From Idiomarina sp. PL1-037 (lineage in GTDB: Bacteria; Pseudomonadota; Gammaproteobacteria; Enterobacterales; Alteromonadaceae), in assembly GCF_034422975.1 (NCBI RefSeq), contig NZ_CP139873.1:1736001-1800000 (forward strand): DNA of 64,000 nucleotides, read 5' to 3'. Positions 35,394 to 43,773 of this stretch are shown here, in pieces. Position 1 is the stretch's first letter. Every line of letters starts with the position of its first letter. The position numbers and the translations under genes are program-made. A model generated the notes under the pieces. That model was not told the origin of the DNA. It was given only the letters and a program-made list of their open reading frames with translations, and did not search any database.

Positions 35394-36932
35394 ATGAAAG
35401 CACGATTCAGAGACAGTATGACCTGGCTCCATACGTGGGCTGGATTAGTTGTAGGCTGGATACTGTTTGCGGTTTTTCTGACCGGAACATTAGCCTATTT
35501 TCAGTTCGAGATTACACAATGGATGCTTCCCGATGTAAAGCAACATGCAACGCCCGAAAAAGCAGTTGCACAAGCACAAGACTACCTTGAAGAGCAAGCC
35601 GCTGACTCGCCAGGCTGGTCTATTACTTTGCCCGACGAGCGCTCCACCGCCACGAAAGTATTCTGGCGTGACCCGAACTCCAGTAATGGCCGTGGTTTTG
35701 AGTTCGCCGTTCTTGACGGCGATGGTAAAAAAATTGAGCAACGTGAAACCCGCGGCGGCAACTTCCTTTATCGTTTTCACTTCGATCTTCACTATATGCC
35801 GGTATATATTGCCCGTTGGCTGGTCGGCCTATGCGCCATGCTTATGCTGATAGCTATAATTACCGGCGTAGTCATACATAAAAAGATCTTCAAAAACTTT
35901 TTCACCTTTAAGCCAGCTAAAGGTCCGCGCAGCTGGCTCGACGGGCATACTATTACGTCGGTATTCGCTTTACCTTTTCATATTATGATCACCTACACCG
36001 GCTTAGTGACATTAATGCTGATGTATATGTCCTCGGCCGTGTCATTAAGCTATAGCGACAGAAGTGAGTTTTTTGACGCCTTACAGTCTCAGCCTTCTAA
36101 GCTACAGGCTAGTGGCGAAAGCGCAGATTTGAATAACTTGCAGGAGCTTTATTTTAAAGCGCGGGAACATATAAAGGGTAACCCCATTCGTTTAGTTCGA
36201 GTGAATTATCCCGGAGATACGAATGCCACCGTCACTTTTCACGAAGCGCGTACCCAATCGCTTATGTCAGACTATACGAGGCTGACTTATTCAGCCGTAA
36301 CGGGTGAGCAATTGCATGTCCAGCGCGTTGAGAATAGTGCGGAGCTTACACGGCGTACCATGATAAGCCTACACGCCGGTCGCTTTGCCGATACTCAGCT
36401 GCGTTGGCTGTATTTCTTCTCAGGAATTATGGGCACCTTAATGATAGCCACCGGTCTGGTCTTATGGTTTGAAAAACGCAAAAAGAAACTGCAAGCCAGT
36501 GGCAACCTGTCATTCGGTCATTACTTAGTAAGCGGGTTAAATGCAGGTTTTATTATGGGCCTTCCCCTTGCCGTTGCCACCTACTTTCTGAGTAATCGGT
36601 TACTGCCAGTAGCGGCCGATAACCGGGCTGAACTTGAAATTGCCTGGTTCTTCTTTGGCTGGTTGTTAATGGTCTGCTATCCGCTGCTTCGCGGCGCCAA
36701 AAAAACCTGGCGAGACGGCGCACTCCTTAATGCTCTTGCCTACCTAAGCTTGCCCTTTATCAGCTTTATTACTGTCGACCGGCACCTTCTGAATTATCAG
36801 TACCCGCGCGACTGGCCTTTATTTGGCATGGATATCAGTTTCATTATAACCGCAATCGCGTTTTTAGGGCTTACCTGGTATCTGTTTCGCAAATGGAATT
36901 CAAAGGAGACGCAAAATAATGTTGAAAGATAA
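35394..36932 (+). CDS. PepSY-associated transmembrane protein
   Basis: A 512-residue PepSY-TM protein. Helix 1 (WLHTWAGLVVGWILFAVFLTGTLAYF), RFHFDLHY and LVGLCAMLMLIAIITGVVIHKKIF, SWLDGHTITSVFALPFHIMITYTG and the late helices are all characteristic. Members are inner-membrane proteins, thought to reduce ferric siderophores or ferric iron through histidine-coordinated haem; that activity is inferred from homologues. It is first gene of an operon with two small membrane proteins and is divergent from a TonB receptor across a Fur box. Confidence 0.88.
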   Translation: MKARFRDSMTWLHTWAGLVVGWILFAVFLTGTLAYFQFEITQWMLPDVKQHATPEKAVAQAQDYLEEQAADSPGWSITLPDERSTATKVFWRDPNSSNGRGFEFAVLDGDGKKIEQRETRGGNFLYRFHFDLHYMPVYIARWLVGLCAMLMLIAIITGVVIHKKIFKNFFTFKPAKGPRSWLDGHTITSVFALPFHIMITYTGLVTLMLMYMSSAVSLSYSDRSEFFDALQSQPSKLQASGESADLNNLQELYFKAREHIKGNPIRLVRVNYPGDTNATVTFHEARTQSLMSDYTRLTYSAVTGEQLHVQRVENSAELTRRTMISLHAGRFADTQLRWLYFFSGIMGTLMIATGLVLWFEKRKKKLQASGNLSFGHYLVSGLNAGFIMGLPLAVATYFLSNRLLPVAADNRAELEIAWFFFGWLLMVCYPLLRGAKKTWRDGALLNALAYLSLPFISFITVDRHLLNYQYPRDWPLFGMDISFIITAIAFLGLTWYLFRKWNSKETQNNVER

Positions 36933-37260
36933 AATAGCAAATGCGCCGTCTAAACTGTCCGTAAGTTATCGAGTTCTGCTAGCAACAGTCGGTGGGTTTA
37001 TTTTTACGCTTATTGTTACAGTCTTCACGCCTGAACTGTTTTTATGGGCTTTTGGCTGGAATAAAGCCACAAGCTTAATGTGGATGATGCTACTGAGCTT
37101 TGGCGTCTACTGCGGTCTGGTTATGTGGATTATTGCTACTCGCAAGTTACTGAAAACAAGTCTCATACTGTTGCTGTGTGGCATTGCTCTGACTATTGGC
37201 TTTACGCAACTGCAGTCACATAATTCAAACCAGCCAACCTCAACAGAGGTGACATCATGA
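36919..37260 (+). CDS. DUF3649-like small membrane protein
   Basis: A 113-residue protein with about three membrane helices (LLATVGGFIFTLIVTVF, LMWMMLLSFGVYCGLVMWII, LKTSLILLLCGIALTIGF). It overlaps the PepSY gene by 14 nt and the next gene by 4 nt. Size, topology and neighbours match DUF3649 proteins annotated as iron-uptake associated. Probably part of the reductase complex. Confidence 0.65.
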   Translation: MLKDKIANAPSKLSVSYRVLLATVGGFIFTLIVTVFTPELFLWAFGWNKATSLMWMMLLSFGVYCGLVMWIIATRKLLKTSLILLLCGIALTIGFTQLQSHNSNQPTSTEVTS

Positions 37261-37574
37261 TATCGATTATCCTTTGGCTTCTGAGCATTACGGGATTTTG
37301 GTTATTGTGTATTGTCACAGCCCGGCACCGAAAGCTATTTCATTTGAAACCATTAAGCCAGCGTGCCGAGCGGCTCTATAAAGTTGTAGGCTTTATGTTG
37401 CTCGGTCTTGCACTGGCCGGCACAAGCTTAATGCCAAACCCTGTAGACGGAATACTGGTCTGGTTTGGTATTCTGACTTTCGCCTCACTGCTTATTTCCG
37501 CGCTATTAGCGGTTCAACAGCAACACGGTCTCGGAGTTAATAAAAGCCGCAGGCGGAACCGCCAAAACACTTGA
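37257..37574 (+). CDS. DUF3325-like small membrane protein
   Basis: A 105-residue protein with three predicted membrane helices (ISIILWLLSITGFWLLCIV, VVGFMLLGLALAGTSL, GILVWFGILTFASLLISALLAV) and a basic C-terminus. It begins with an ATGA overlap with the preceding gene. Position and topology match DUF3325 proteins of PepSY operons; a structural role in the iron reductase is inferred. Confidence 0.65.
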   Translation: MISIILWLLSITGFWLLCIVTARHRKLFHLKPLSQRAERLYKVVGFMLLGLALAGTSLMPNPVDGILVWFGILTFASLLISALLAVQQQHGLGVNKSRRRNRQNT

Positions 37575-37662
37575 AGAAGATGACTACGGTGACTTATTTC
37601 AGGTTGTTGTTAACGGTGACAGCGTAGTGACAAACAGGCTTTATGTTCCGGTTGTGCGTTAG
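37526..37662 (+). pseudogene. possible C-terminal remnant of a lost gene
   Basis: After the DUF3325-like stop, the +2 frame reads on as GGTAKTLEEDDYGDLFQVVVNG then SVVTNRLYVPVVR and stop (TAG 37660-37662). It has no start and meets a stop just upstream, but has the composition of a real globular protein end. It may be a remnant of a once longer gene. The frame partly overlaps the DUF3325-like gene. Low confidence: it may be chance. Confidence 0.25.
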
Positions 37663-37678
37663 TAAAACACACAACCGG
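37648..37678. terminator. hairpin after the PepSY operon
   Basis: CCGGTTGTG (37648-37656) and CACAACCGG (37670-37678) form a perfect 9-bp stem with a 13-nt loop. No T tract. The only hairpin between the PepSY operon and the convergent DUF1543 gene. Confidence 0.5.
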
Positions 37679-37757
37679 CAAATAGCCCTGCTACCGCAAC
37701 ATATTATTCCCAGTGCGTTCTGAACCAGGACATCATTTCGCTTCATATATCGACAGT

Positions 37758-38291
37758 TTATGGCAGTGGCTGATACCCTTTCCAGTCCGGTACCAACGGC
37801 TGTTGTTCACCGTCAAACTCAAGCGTCACATAGTGGTTATCTACCAAATCAACGCACAAGCAGTCGTCCACCGCCAGTAAGTCGTCTTTATGAATCTGCT
37901 CAGCGTCCGCTAAGCCAGCTTTGGAAACTTGTGCGCGAGCCAGTTGCTTTGCGGATTGCGGTGAGTCTGCGACCACTACTGTAAAGTCATGATACTCGGC
38001 CAGCTTGTTCGGAAAATAACCACCGAAGTTAACGAAATACAAGCGTTTTTCCGCAGGTTTCTCAGGCGCTTTAGAGGTAAGCTGAATGCGATAGCCATCC
38101 ACATGGTGCAAATGAACAAAGCTGTCCAGGTGCAGTCCTTTTTGCGTGCCGAACCAGCCTTTTCGAATAGCCGGATAAGTCTCTTCCATGCTCTGCCCTA
38201 CTACAAAGCGAATGTCATGCAACTCAATGTTGGCTCCAGGCGCCGTGCCGCCCACATAAACTAAAAAGAGTTTGTTATCGGTTTCGTTCAT
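37758..38291 (-). CDS. DUF1543 family protein
   Basis: A 177-residue protein made of two similar halves, each starting with an (F/Y)xVxxGG strand (LFLVYVGGTAPGANIELHDIRFVVG and LYFVNFGGYFPNKLAEYHDFTVVVA). This is the DUF1543 duplication. It is soluble, with no signal peptide, and of unknown function. It lies 12 bp downstream of a DUF1653 gene and is probably transcribed with it. Confidence 0.85.
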   Translation of the reverse strand: MNETDNKLFLVYVGGTAPGANIELHDIRFVVGQSMEETYPAIRKGWFGTQKGLHLDSFVHLHHVDGYRIQLTSKAPEKPAEKRLYFVNFGGYFPNKLAEYHDFTVVVADSPQSAKQLARAQVSKAGLADAEQIHKDDLLAVDDCLCVDLVDNHYVTLEFDGEQQPLVPDWKGYQPLP

Positions 38292-38303
38292 TGTCTTCCC
38301 TTA

Positions 38304-38516
38304 CTAATTGCCAATAAAACAGAATCGGGGCACGTTATGGCCGTCTATGTTGACCGTTTCCACGAACATATCAAAGGGTCGAACCCAAAGCTTTTGCTCA
38401 CCGTAAAGGGGCTGATAAAGCACCATCCACTCCTCAGTTTCGCTATGGCGAGCGACATCAATAACGCGGTAACGTCCGCCTTTGTAGTGTTTGTAAATAC
38501 CCGGCTTTATGGTCAT
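38304..38516 (-). CDS. DUF1653 family protein
   Basis: A 70-residue protein starting MTIKPGIYKHYKGGRYRVIDVARHSET, with VLYQPLYGEQKLWVRPFDMF: the DUF1653 signature (xGxYxHYKGxxYxVxxxAxHSET). A small beta-rich protein, function unknown. It is the first gene of a two-gene unit with the DUF1543 protein. Confidence 0.9.
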   Translation of the reverse strand: MTIKPGIYKHYKGGRYRVIDVARHSETEEWMVLYQPLYGEQKLWVRPFDMFVETVNIDGHNVPRFCFIGN

Positions 38517-38629
38517 TTGGGTTTATTCCAATGCTTATGGTTACTAAAATACTTTGAAAACATGTTACCAAAAGTTGTCGTTTAGCGGATAATCTCCTTT
38601 GTAATGGAAAATTAACCGGTATTTAATTC

Positions 38630-39535
38630 ATGCGCAGCTTTAATCTATTTCTCACTCTTATATCTTTAATTTTCAGCGGCTATTCAATAGCTGCATCAGA
38701 ATTGACGTTTGAAACACAGGCACTGCAACGCCCGTCACCAGCTGACTCTAAAATCACCTATCACCTTGGTTCAAGAACAAAGCCAGCAAATAACCTACTG
38801 CTTATATTGCAAGGTTCTGATTGCCGGAGCGCATTAACAAACAATTCTGTTAATGAAGTTTTACCCAAAGTGCGACCCGACGCCGATGTTCTGCTCATTG
38901 AGAAATGGGGGCTGACACCAGAAACCAGCGAATGCCCGCAAGTCTACACCGACAATGATTCACCTTCACAACGGGTCAGTGACGCTAAACAGGTGCTGGA
39001 ACACCTAAACAAAGGTTATCAATCGATTTACGTTCTGGGTGGCAGCGAGGGAGCCGTTATTGCCGTCATGCTGCGCGAAGCGTTCCCCGGCATTACCGCC
39101 ACTATCGCATTTAATGGTGGCGGTAATTCGTTTCAGGACGATATTGAGCACAATATAAAAGCATCGACACCCGCAGAGGTTACAGCATCGGTACTTGCCG
39201 AGTTTCGCGAGTTTGCAGAACAAATAAAAACATCAAATGAGCCCTTTACCGTTAATTCAAGCCAGCATGGCTACAAGTGGTGGAAAGAAATGCTTACCCT
39301 TAAGCAAATCAACATCATCGAACGCGGAAAAACACCTCTGCTCATTGTTCAATCGGGACAGGACGATTCAGTAGACCCAGAGAAAACCCAGGTGATGATA
39401 GAAAATCTGAGTAGCACGGAGAACGTTGGCTATCGGTACTTTGAAGAACTTGACCACGGCCTACGAAAAGAAAATGGCGACAGTATTGATGACTCCGCAC
39501 TGGCTGTCATGCGAGGATGGTTTCAGAAACACTGA
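38630..39535 (+). CDS. secreted alpha/beta hydrolase
   Basis: A 301-residue protein with a signal peptide (cleavage near SIAASE). The alpha/beta hydrolase order is visible: LLLILQGSDCR, the nucleophile elbow VLGGSEGAVIAV (Ser in GGSEG), the acid region LLIVQSGQDDSVDP and the histidine in ELDHGLRKENG. The active site is complete, so it should hydrolyse an ester, amide or peptide bond in the periplasm. Substrate unknown. Followed 20 bp later by a small membrane protein gene. Confidence 0.8.
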   Translation: MRSFNLFLTLISLIFSGYSIAASELTFETQALQRPSPADSKITYHLGSRTKPANNLLLILQGSDCRSALTNNSVNEVLPKVRPDADVLLIEKWGLTPETSECPQVYTDNDSPSQRVSDAKQVLEHLNKGYQSIYVLGGSEGAVIAVMLREAFPGITATIAFNGGGNSFQDDIEHNIKASTPAEVTASVLAEFREFAEQIKTSNEPFTVNSSQHGYKWWKEMLTLKQINIIERGKTPLLIVQSGQDDSVDPEKTQVMIENLSSTENVGYRYFEELDHGLRKENGDSIDDSALAVMRGWFQKH

Positions 39536-39555
39536 GAATGCTATGAGTTGCAGAT

Positions 39556-39771
39556 ATGAAAACAGATAATAAAATACTTTCGACCATATACTTGGCGCTG
39601 GTTATTATTGGTGGTTACTATGTGGGCGGTACCATCGTCAAGTCCTTTCAAGCGGGTGAGTTCACTCTACACAGTACAGAGTTTAAAGATTTTCTCATAG
39701 CACTACTTATTTCATCGCTTTATCACTGGTGGGAAGCGCGCAAAGAGAAAGCGAAAAATGAGCAATCTTGA
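39556..39771 (+). CDS. small hypothetical membrane protein
   Basis: A 71-residue protein with two hydrophobic segments (ILSTIYLALVIIGGYYVGGTI and FKDFLIALLISSLYHWW) and a charged tail. No family recognised. It is 20 bp downstream of the hydrolase gene in the same direction. Function unknown. Confidence 0.6.
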   Translation: MKTDNKILSTIYLALVIIGGYYVGGTIVKSFQAGEFTLHSTEFKDFLIALLISSLYHWWEARKEKAKNEQS

Positions 39772-39797
39772 CTCTCCCTGGCAGCAATTAAAATAAT

Positions 39798-39821
39798 GGA
39801 CGGCTTTCCGGCCGCCCATGA
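39798..39821 (-). terminator. terminator of cioAB (shared with convergent gene)
   Basis: ATGGACGGC and GCCGCCCAT arms form a stem with one mismatch; read on the minus strand it is followed by an AT-rich TTATTTTAA tract, fitting a terminator about 35 bp after cioB. Confidence 0.55.
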
Positions 39822-39857
39822 GTTTAAGAAGAGTTTTCCTGAAAGAACTTATATCTG

Positions 39858-40859
39858 CTAATCGTGATATCCACTGTCCGGGTCGACCTTACCCCGGAAG
39901 ACCCAATAAGTATAACCTGTGTAAGCGAAGATCGTGGGGAGCAGGAACATTGCACCGACCAACAGAAACTTCAGGCTGTTGTCCGGTGCTGCGGCTTCCC
40001 ACAGGGTAATGCTGCGGGGTACCAGATACGGGAATATGCTGACCGCGAAGCCGGTGTAAGCCAGCAGGAACATGCCCAAACCCCATAGGTAGGGGCGTCC
40101 TTCCTGTTTTCTATGCAGCGAGCGCAGTAAACCAATGGTCATCACCGCCAGCAATATTGGCAAAGCCCACAGGCCAACGGAGGCCGGGTAAGTGAACCAG
40201 CGCTCGGCAATAAACATATCAACATAAGGTAAGTAAAGGCTCACAAAGGCAATGCAGGCCACCAGCAATATCGTGGTGTACCAGCCGGCACGGTAGCTTT
40301 GACGCTGCAGGTCGCCGCGGGTTTTCATCACCAACCAGGTCGCACCCAGCATCATGTAGCCGATAACCACCGCCATGCCACAGAAAAGAGTAAAGGGTGT
40401 CAGCCAGTCGAACCAGCCGCCGGAGTATTCCCGTCCGGTTACCTGAATGCCCTGCAGCATAGCGCCCAGCATAATGCCCTGACTCATGGCCGCTATCAGC
40501 GAGCCGGTAATAAAGGATAAGTCCCAGATGCCTTTGGCGCGTTTGGTTTTAAAGCGGTACTCAAAAGCCACGCCGCGGAAAATAAGCCCCAGCAGCATAG
40601 CAATAACCGGCATATAAAGCGCCGGCATCAGCACCGAGTAAGCCAGCGGGAACACCGCCAGCAGACCACCACCGCCCAGCACCAGCCAGGTTTCGTTACC
40701 GTCCCAGACCGGCGCCACGGTGTTCATCATCACGTCACGGTCTTCTTCTTTTTTGAACCAGGGAAACAGCAGTGCTATCCCCAGGTCAAAGCCATCGAGG
40801 GCGACGTAAGCAAATACGGCGACCGAAATTAATATGGCCCAAATCAGTGCGTAATCCAT
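39858..40859 (-). CDS. cioB: cyanide-insensitive-type bd oxidase subunit II
   Basis: A 333-residue CydB-family membrane protein: N-terminal WAILISVAVFAYVALDGFDLGIALLFPW, then NTVAPVWDGNETWLVLGGGGLLAVFPLAYS and GIMLGAMLQGIQV. The length fits CioB (about 335) rather than E. coli CydB (379). It forms the quinol oxidase with CioA, reducing O2 to water. The start is 3 bp after cioA. No CydX-like peptide follows, as expected for CIO-type loci. Confidence 0.9.
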   Translation of the reverse strand: MDYALIWAILISVAVFAYVALDGFDLGIALLFPWFKKEEDRDVMMNTVAPVWDGNETWLVLGGGGLLAVFPLAYSVLMPALYMPVIAMLLGLIFRGVAFEYRFKTKRAKGIWDLSFITGSLIAAMSQGIMLGAMLQGIQVTGREYSGGWFDWLTPFTLFCGMAVVIGYMMLGATWLVMKTRGDLQRQSYRAGWYTTILLVACIAFVSLYLPYVDMFIAERWFTYPASVGLWALPILLAVMTIGLLRSLHRKQEGRPYLWGLGMFLLAYTGFAVSIFPYLVPRSITLWEAAAPDNSLKFLLVGAMFLLPTIFAYTGYTYWVFRGKVDPDSGYHD

Positions 40860-40862
40860 AGC

Positions 40863-42251
40863 TTACACCTCCTCATCGTAGATGCGCTCAGCGGCCATGG
40901 TCGGCTTATGCTTCGCGTAGTCAGGAATGGTGACCTGTTCAGGGTTCCCCGCCATTTTGCGCAGAATGTAGAAGGTGCCCGCACCAAAAACGAGGAAGTA
41001 CACCACAATAAAGGCTATCAGGCTGCCTGCCACACCAGCTTTATCAATGGGCGAGGCCGCATCGGCGGTGCGCAGCAGGCCATAGACCACCCAGGGCTGA
41101 CGCCCCACTTCGGTGACTATCCAGCCGGCAATGACCGCCACAAAGCCCATGGGTCCCATGAATAGACTGAAGCGCAGCAAGGTTTTATTGTCGTACAGTT
41201 TGCCGCGCAGGCGCTGGAAGCCTGACCAGAGTCCGGCAAGCACCATCAGAATGCCCACGCCGACCATTATCCGGAAGGCCCAGAATACGGTAGCCACCGG
41301 CGGCCAGTCTTCCCGCGGGAACTGGTCAAGACCGGTTACTTCTGCGTCTATGTCGTGCTTAAGAATAATGCTGGCAAGACCGGGCACTTTCAGGGCGTAG
41401 TCTACTTCCGCAGTTTCCTGGTTCGGCATCCCGAATAAATACAGCGGTGCCCGGGCTTCGGTATGGAAGTGCCCTTCCATTGCCGCCACTTTCGCCGGTT
41501 GATGCTCCTGCGTATTCAGTCCGTGGAAGTCTCCGACAAGAACCTGCAGCGGAGCCACAATGAGTGCCATCCACATGGCCATGGAGAACATTTTACGGGC
41601 TGCGGCGTTGGTTTTGTCTTTCAGCAAATGCCAGGCACCCACCGCACCGACTACAAAGGCCACGGTCAGGTAGGCTGCCAGCAGCATGTGCGCCAGCCGA
41701 TAAGGGAAGGACGGGTTAAACACCACCTCAAACCAGTCCTTCGCAGCAAACTGACCGACGTCATTCATGATGTAACCAGCGGGCGTCTGCATCCAGCTGT
41801 TTGCTGATAAGATCCAGAAGGCTGAAATAGCCGTGCCCACCGCCACCATCAGGGTGGCAAAGAAGTGCAGCTTCTCGCCGACCTTATTCATGCCAAATAA
41901 CATAATGCCAAGAAAACCAGCTTCAAGAAAAAAGGCCGTCAGCACTTCGTAACCCATTAGCGGGCCGATAACCGGGCCGGCTTTATCGGAAAATACCGAC
42001 CAGTTGGTACCAATCTGATAACCCATCACAATGCCGGAGACCACGCCCATACCAAAGGCCACAGCGAAGATCTTCACCCAGTAACGGAAGAGCTGCTGGT
42101 ACACCGGGTTACGGGTTTTGAGGTACAACCCTTCCAGAACAGCCAGAAAACTGGCTACCCCGATAGTAAACGAAGGAAATATAATGTGAAACGCGATAGT
42201 GAACGCAAACTGAAAGCGCGCTAAAAACAGTGCATCAAAGTATTCGAACAT
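40863..42251 (-). CDS. cioA: cyanide-insensitive-type bd oxidase subunit I
   Basis: A 462-residue CydA-family protein with LARFQFAFTIAFHIIFPSFTIGVA (haem-ligand histidine), MGYEVLTAFFLEAGFLGIMLFG (Glu), SANSWMQTPAGY and the quinol-site GLNTQEHQPAKVAAMEGHF. The Q-loop is the short form and total length is well below the 522 residues of E. coli CydA, which marks the CIO group. It oxidises ubiquinol and reduces oxygen at low affinity but with resistance to cyanide. Just upstream is ccoG, 76 bp away. Confidence 0.92.
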   Translation of the reverse strand: MFEYFDALFLARFQFAFTIAFHIIFPSFTIGVASFLAVLEGLYLKTRNPVYQQLFRYWVKIFAVAFGMGVVSGIVMGYQIGTNWSVFSDKAGPVIGPLMGYEVLTAFFLEAGFLGIMLFGMNKVGEKLHFFATLMVAVGTAISAFWILSANSWMQTPAGYIMNDVGQFAAKDWFEVVFNPSFPYRLAHMLLAAYLTVAFVVGAVGAWHLLKDKTNAAARKMFSMAMWMALIVAPLQVLVGDFHGLNTQEHQPAKVAAMEGHFHTEARAPLYLFGMPNQETAEVDYALKVPGLASIILKHDIDAEVTGLDQFPREDWPPVATVFWAFRIMVGVGILMVLAGLWSGFQRLRGKLYDNKTLLRFSLFMGPMGFVAVIAGWIVTEVGRQPWVVYGLLRTADAASPIDKAGVAGSLIAFIVVYFLVFGAGTFYILRKMAGNPEQVTIPDYAKHKPTMAAERIYDEEV

Positions 42252-42287
42252 AGCGACCTCTCTTAACTACTGCTTGTTCTAACTTTC

Positions 42288-42301
42288 TGTCTTTAAAGAC
42301 A
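42288..42301. promoter_or_regulatory. 14-bp palindrome between ccoG and cioA
   Basis: TGTCTTTAAAGACA is a perfect palindrome in the ccoG-cioA gap, 37 bp upstream of the cioA start. It may be an operator or a short hairpin (AGACA/TGTCT). No known regulator signature matches. Confidence 0.35.
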
Positions 42302-42327
42302 AAAATAAGAGGCAGATCTCATAATTA

Positions 42328-43686
42328 TTAACCTGAATAAAACATGGTTTCGTGAACAACGGTTTCTTCAGACTCCCGAGACTCAATGACGAAATCAAAA
42401 TGTGAGATTGTGGCCTCAGGCTCCTCTTCCGTCGTTAATGTCAGTACAACACTTCGCTTCTCTCCAGGACCTACAGCAAAAGGTCCAATATCTGAAAGTT
42501 GAGCGCCTTCCAGCCCGGAAGCCGTCACATCGAAGTTTTTTACGTAACTGGATTTATTCAGCAAGGTGACGGTGTAAGCGTTTTCAACCAAGCCCTGGTT
42601 ATTAATTCGATACAAAGCCTGACGGTCTCTTATCACGCCTACTTCAAAACTCTGCCATGTCAGCATCCAGACGATGATCCCGGTAATGATGAGTGCAGAC
42701 ACCACGCCGTATAACCATTGACCGCCGCCATTGCGTGCAGACTCTTTCTCACTACGAAAGCCAATGAGTTCCCTTTCATAGCCAAAGTTATCCATCACTC
42801 TATTGCAGGCATCCACACACAAACCGCAGTTAATGCACTCATATTGCAAGCCGTTGCGAATATCGATACCTGCCGGGCAAACTTGCACGCAGAGTTTACA
42901 ATCGACGCAATCACCCAGCTCCGAAGGAGCACTGCCTCTTTTCCTCGGCCCTCTGTCTTCACCACGGGTAGCGTCGTAAGTCACGAGTTTGGTACCGGAA
43001 TCAAACATTGCAGATTGAAAACGGGCGTAGGGGCACATGTGCTGACACATTTTTTCACGCAACCAACCCGCATTGCCGTATGTGCAGGCAGCCAGAACAA
43101 GAACCCAGCCATAAATAAGACCAGAACTTGAAAGAGTAAAAAAGCCAGAATAAAGTTCTTTTACGGGAGTAAAGTAGGACATAAAAGTTAACGCCGTCAG
43201 CAAAGCAACGGCCGCCCAGATTAAATGCTTAACACCTTTTTTAGCGATTTTCTCAACGCTCAGAGACGCTTTATCTAACGCTTTACTCTGGTTCGCAGTT
43301 CCTTCAATACGCCGCTCAATCCAGTTAAACATTAGCATCCAGACTGTCTGCGGACAGGTAAAGCCGCACCACACCCGGCCATAACGAACCGTCACAAAAA
43401 ACAAAGCGAAGGCAGCAAGGATAAATATCAGGCTAAATATGATGAGGTCTTGCGGAAACAACTTAATGGAGAAAAACCGGAGAGTTTGCTGTGCTACGTC
43501 GAACAAAATGGCCTGTTGTCCATTGTATTGAATAAATGGAATGGCAATGAAAAGAAGCATTAGGAAAACGTTCAGGTAACGGCGGTTTCGCTGATATTTA
43601 CCGGTTTCCTCTTTTATATAAATTTTCCCATCTGGCACGCCAGTCTGGAAAATGACATCCTTTTTTGAAATTTGCTTGACACTCAC
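42328..43686 (-). CDS. ccoG: cytochrome oxidase accessory protein CcoG (RdxA/FixG)
   Basis: A 452-residue membrane iron-sulfur protein. About five membrane helices, a CGFTCPQTVWM motif, a polyferredoxin segment (CVDCKLCVQVCPAG and CINCGLCVDACNR, about residues 250-300) and a C-terminal periplasmic Ig-like FixG domain. CcoG reduces copper for cbb3 oxidase assembly. Unusually, no ccoNOP or ccoIS genes are adjacent; instead it precedes cioAB in the same direction. Confidence 0.92.
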   Translation of the reverse strand: MSVKQISKKDVIFQTGVPDGKIYIKEETGKYQRNRRYLNVFLMLLFIAIPFIQYNGQQAILFDVAQQTLRFFSIKLFPQDLIIFSLIFILAAFALFFVTVRYGRVWCGFTCPQTVWMLMFNWIERRIEGTANQSKALDKASLSVEKIAKKGVKHLIWAAVALLTALTFMSYFTPVKELYSGFFTLSSSGLIYGWVLVLAACTYGNAGWLREKMCQHMCPYARFQSAMFDSGTKLVTYDATRGEDRGPRKRGSAPSELGDCVDCKLCVQVCPAGIDIRNGLQYECINCGLCVDACNRVMDNFGYERELIGFRSEKESARNGGGQWLYGVVSALIITGIIVWMLTWQSFEVGVIRDRQALYRINNQGLVENAYTVTLLNKSSYVKNFDVTASGLEGAQLSDIGPFAVGPGEKRSVVLTLTTEEEPEATISHFDFVIESRESEETVVHETMFYSG

Positions 43687-43773
43687 CGTAATTACTCCGC
43701 AATGAACAACACAGAGGAATTCTAATTACTGGAGTTTTCGGGGGTAGATACAGAAAAGAGTTAAAAAGCTAGA

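Noticed and set aside
39772..39857. cydX-like small gene after cioB
   Set aside because: The region on the minus strand contains no short hydrophobic frame with a plausible start, consistent with CIO-type loci.
39864..41807. Long plus-strand frames opposite cioA and cioB
   Set aside because: Shadow frames caused by GC-rich codon use; the minus-strand genes are unambiguous oxidase subunits.
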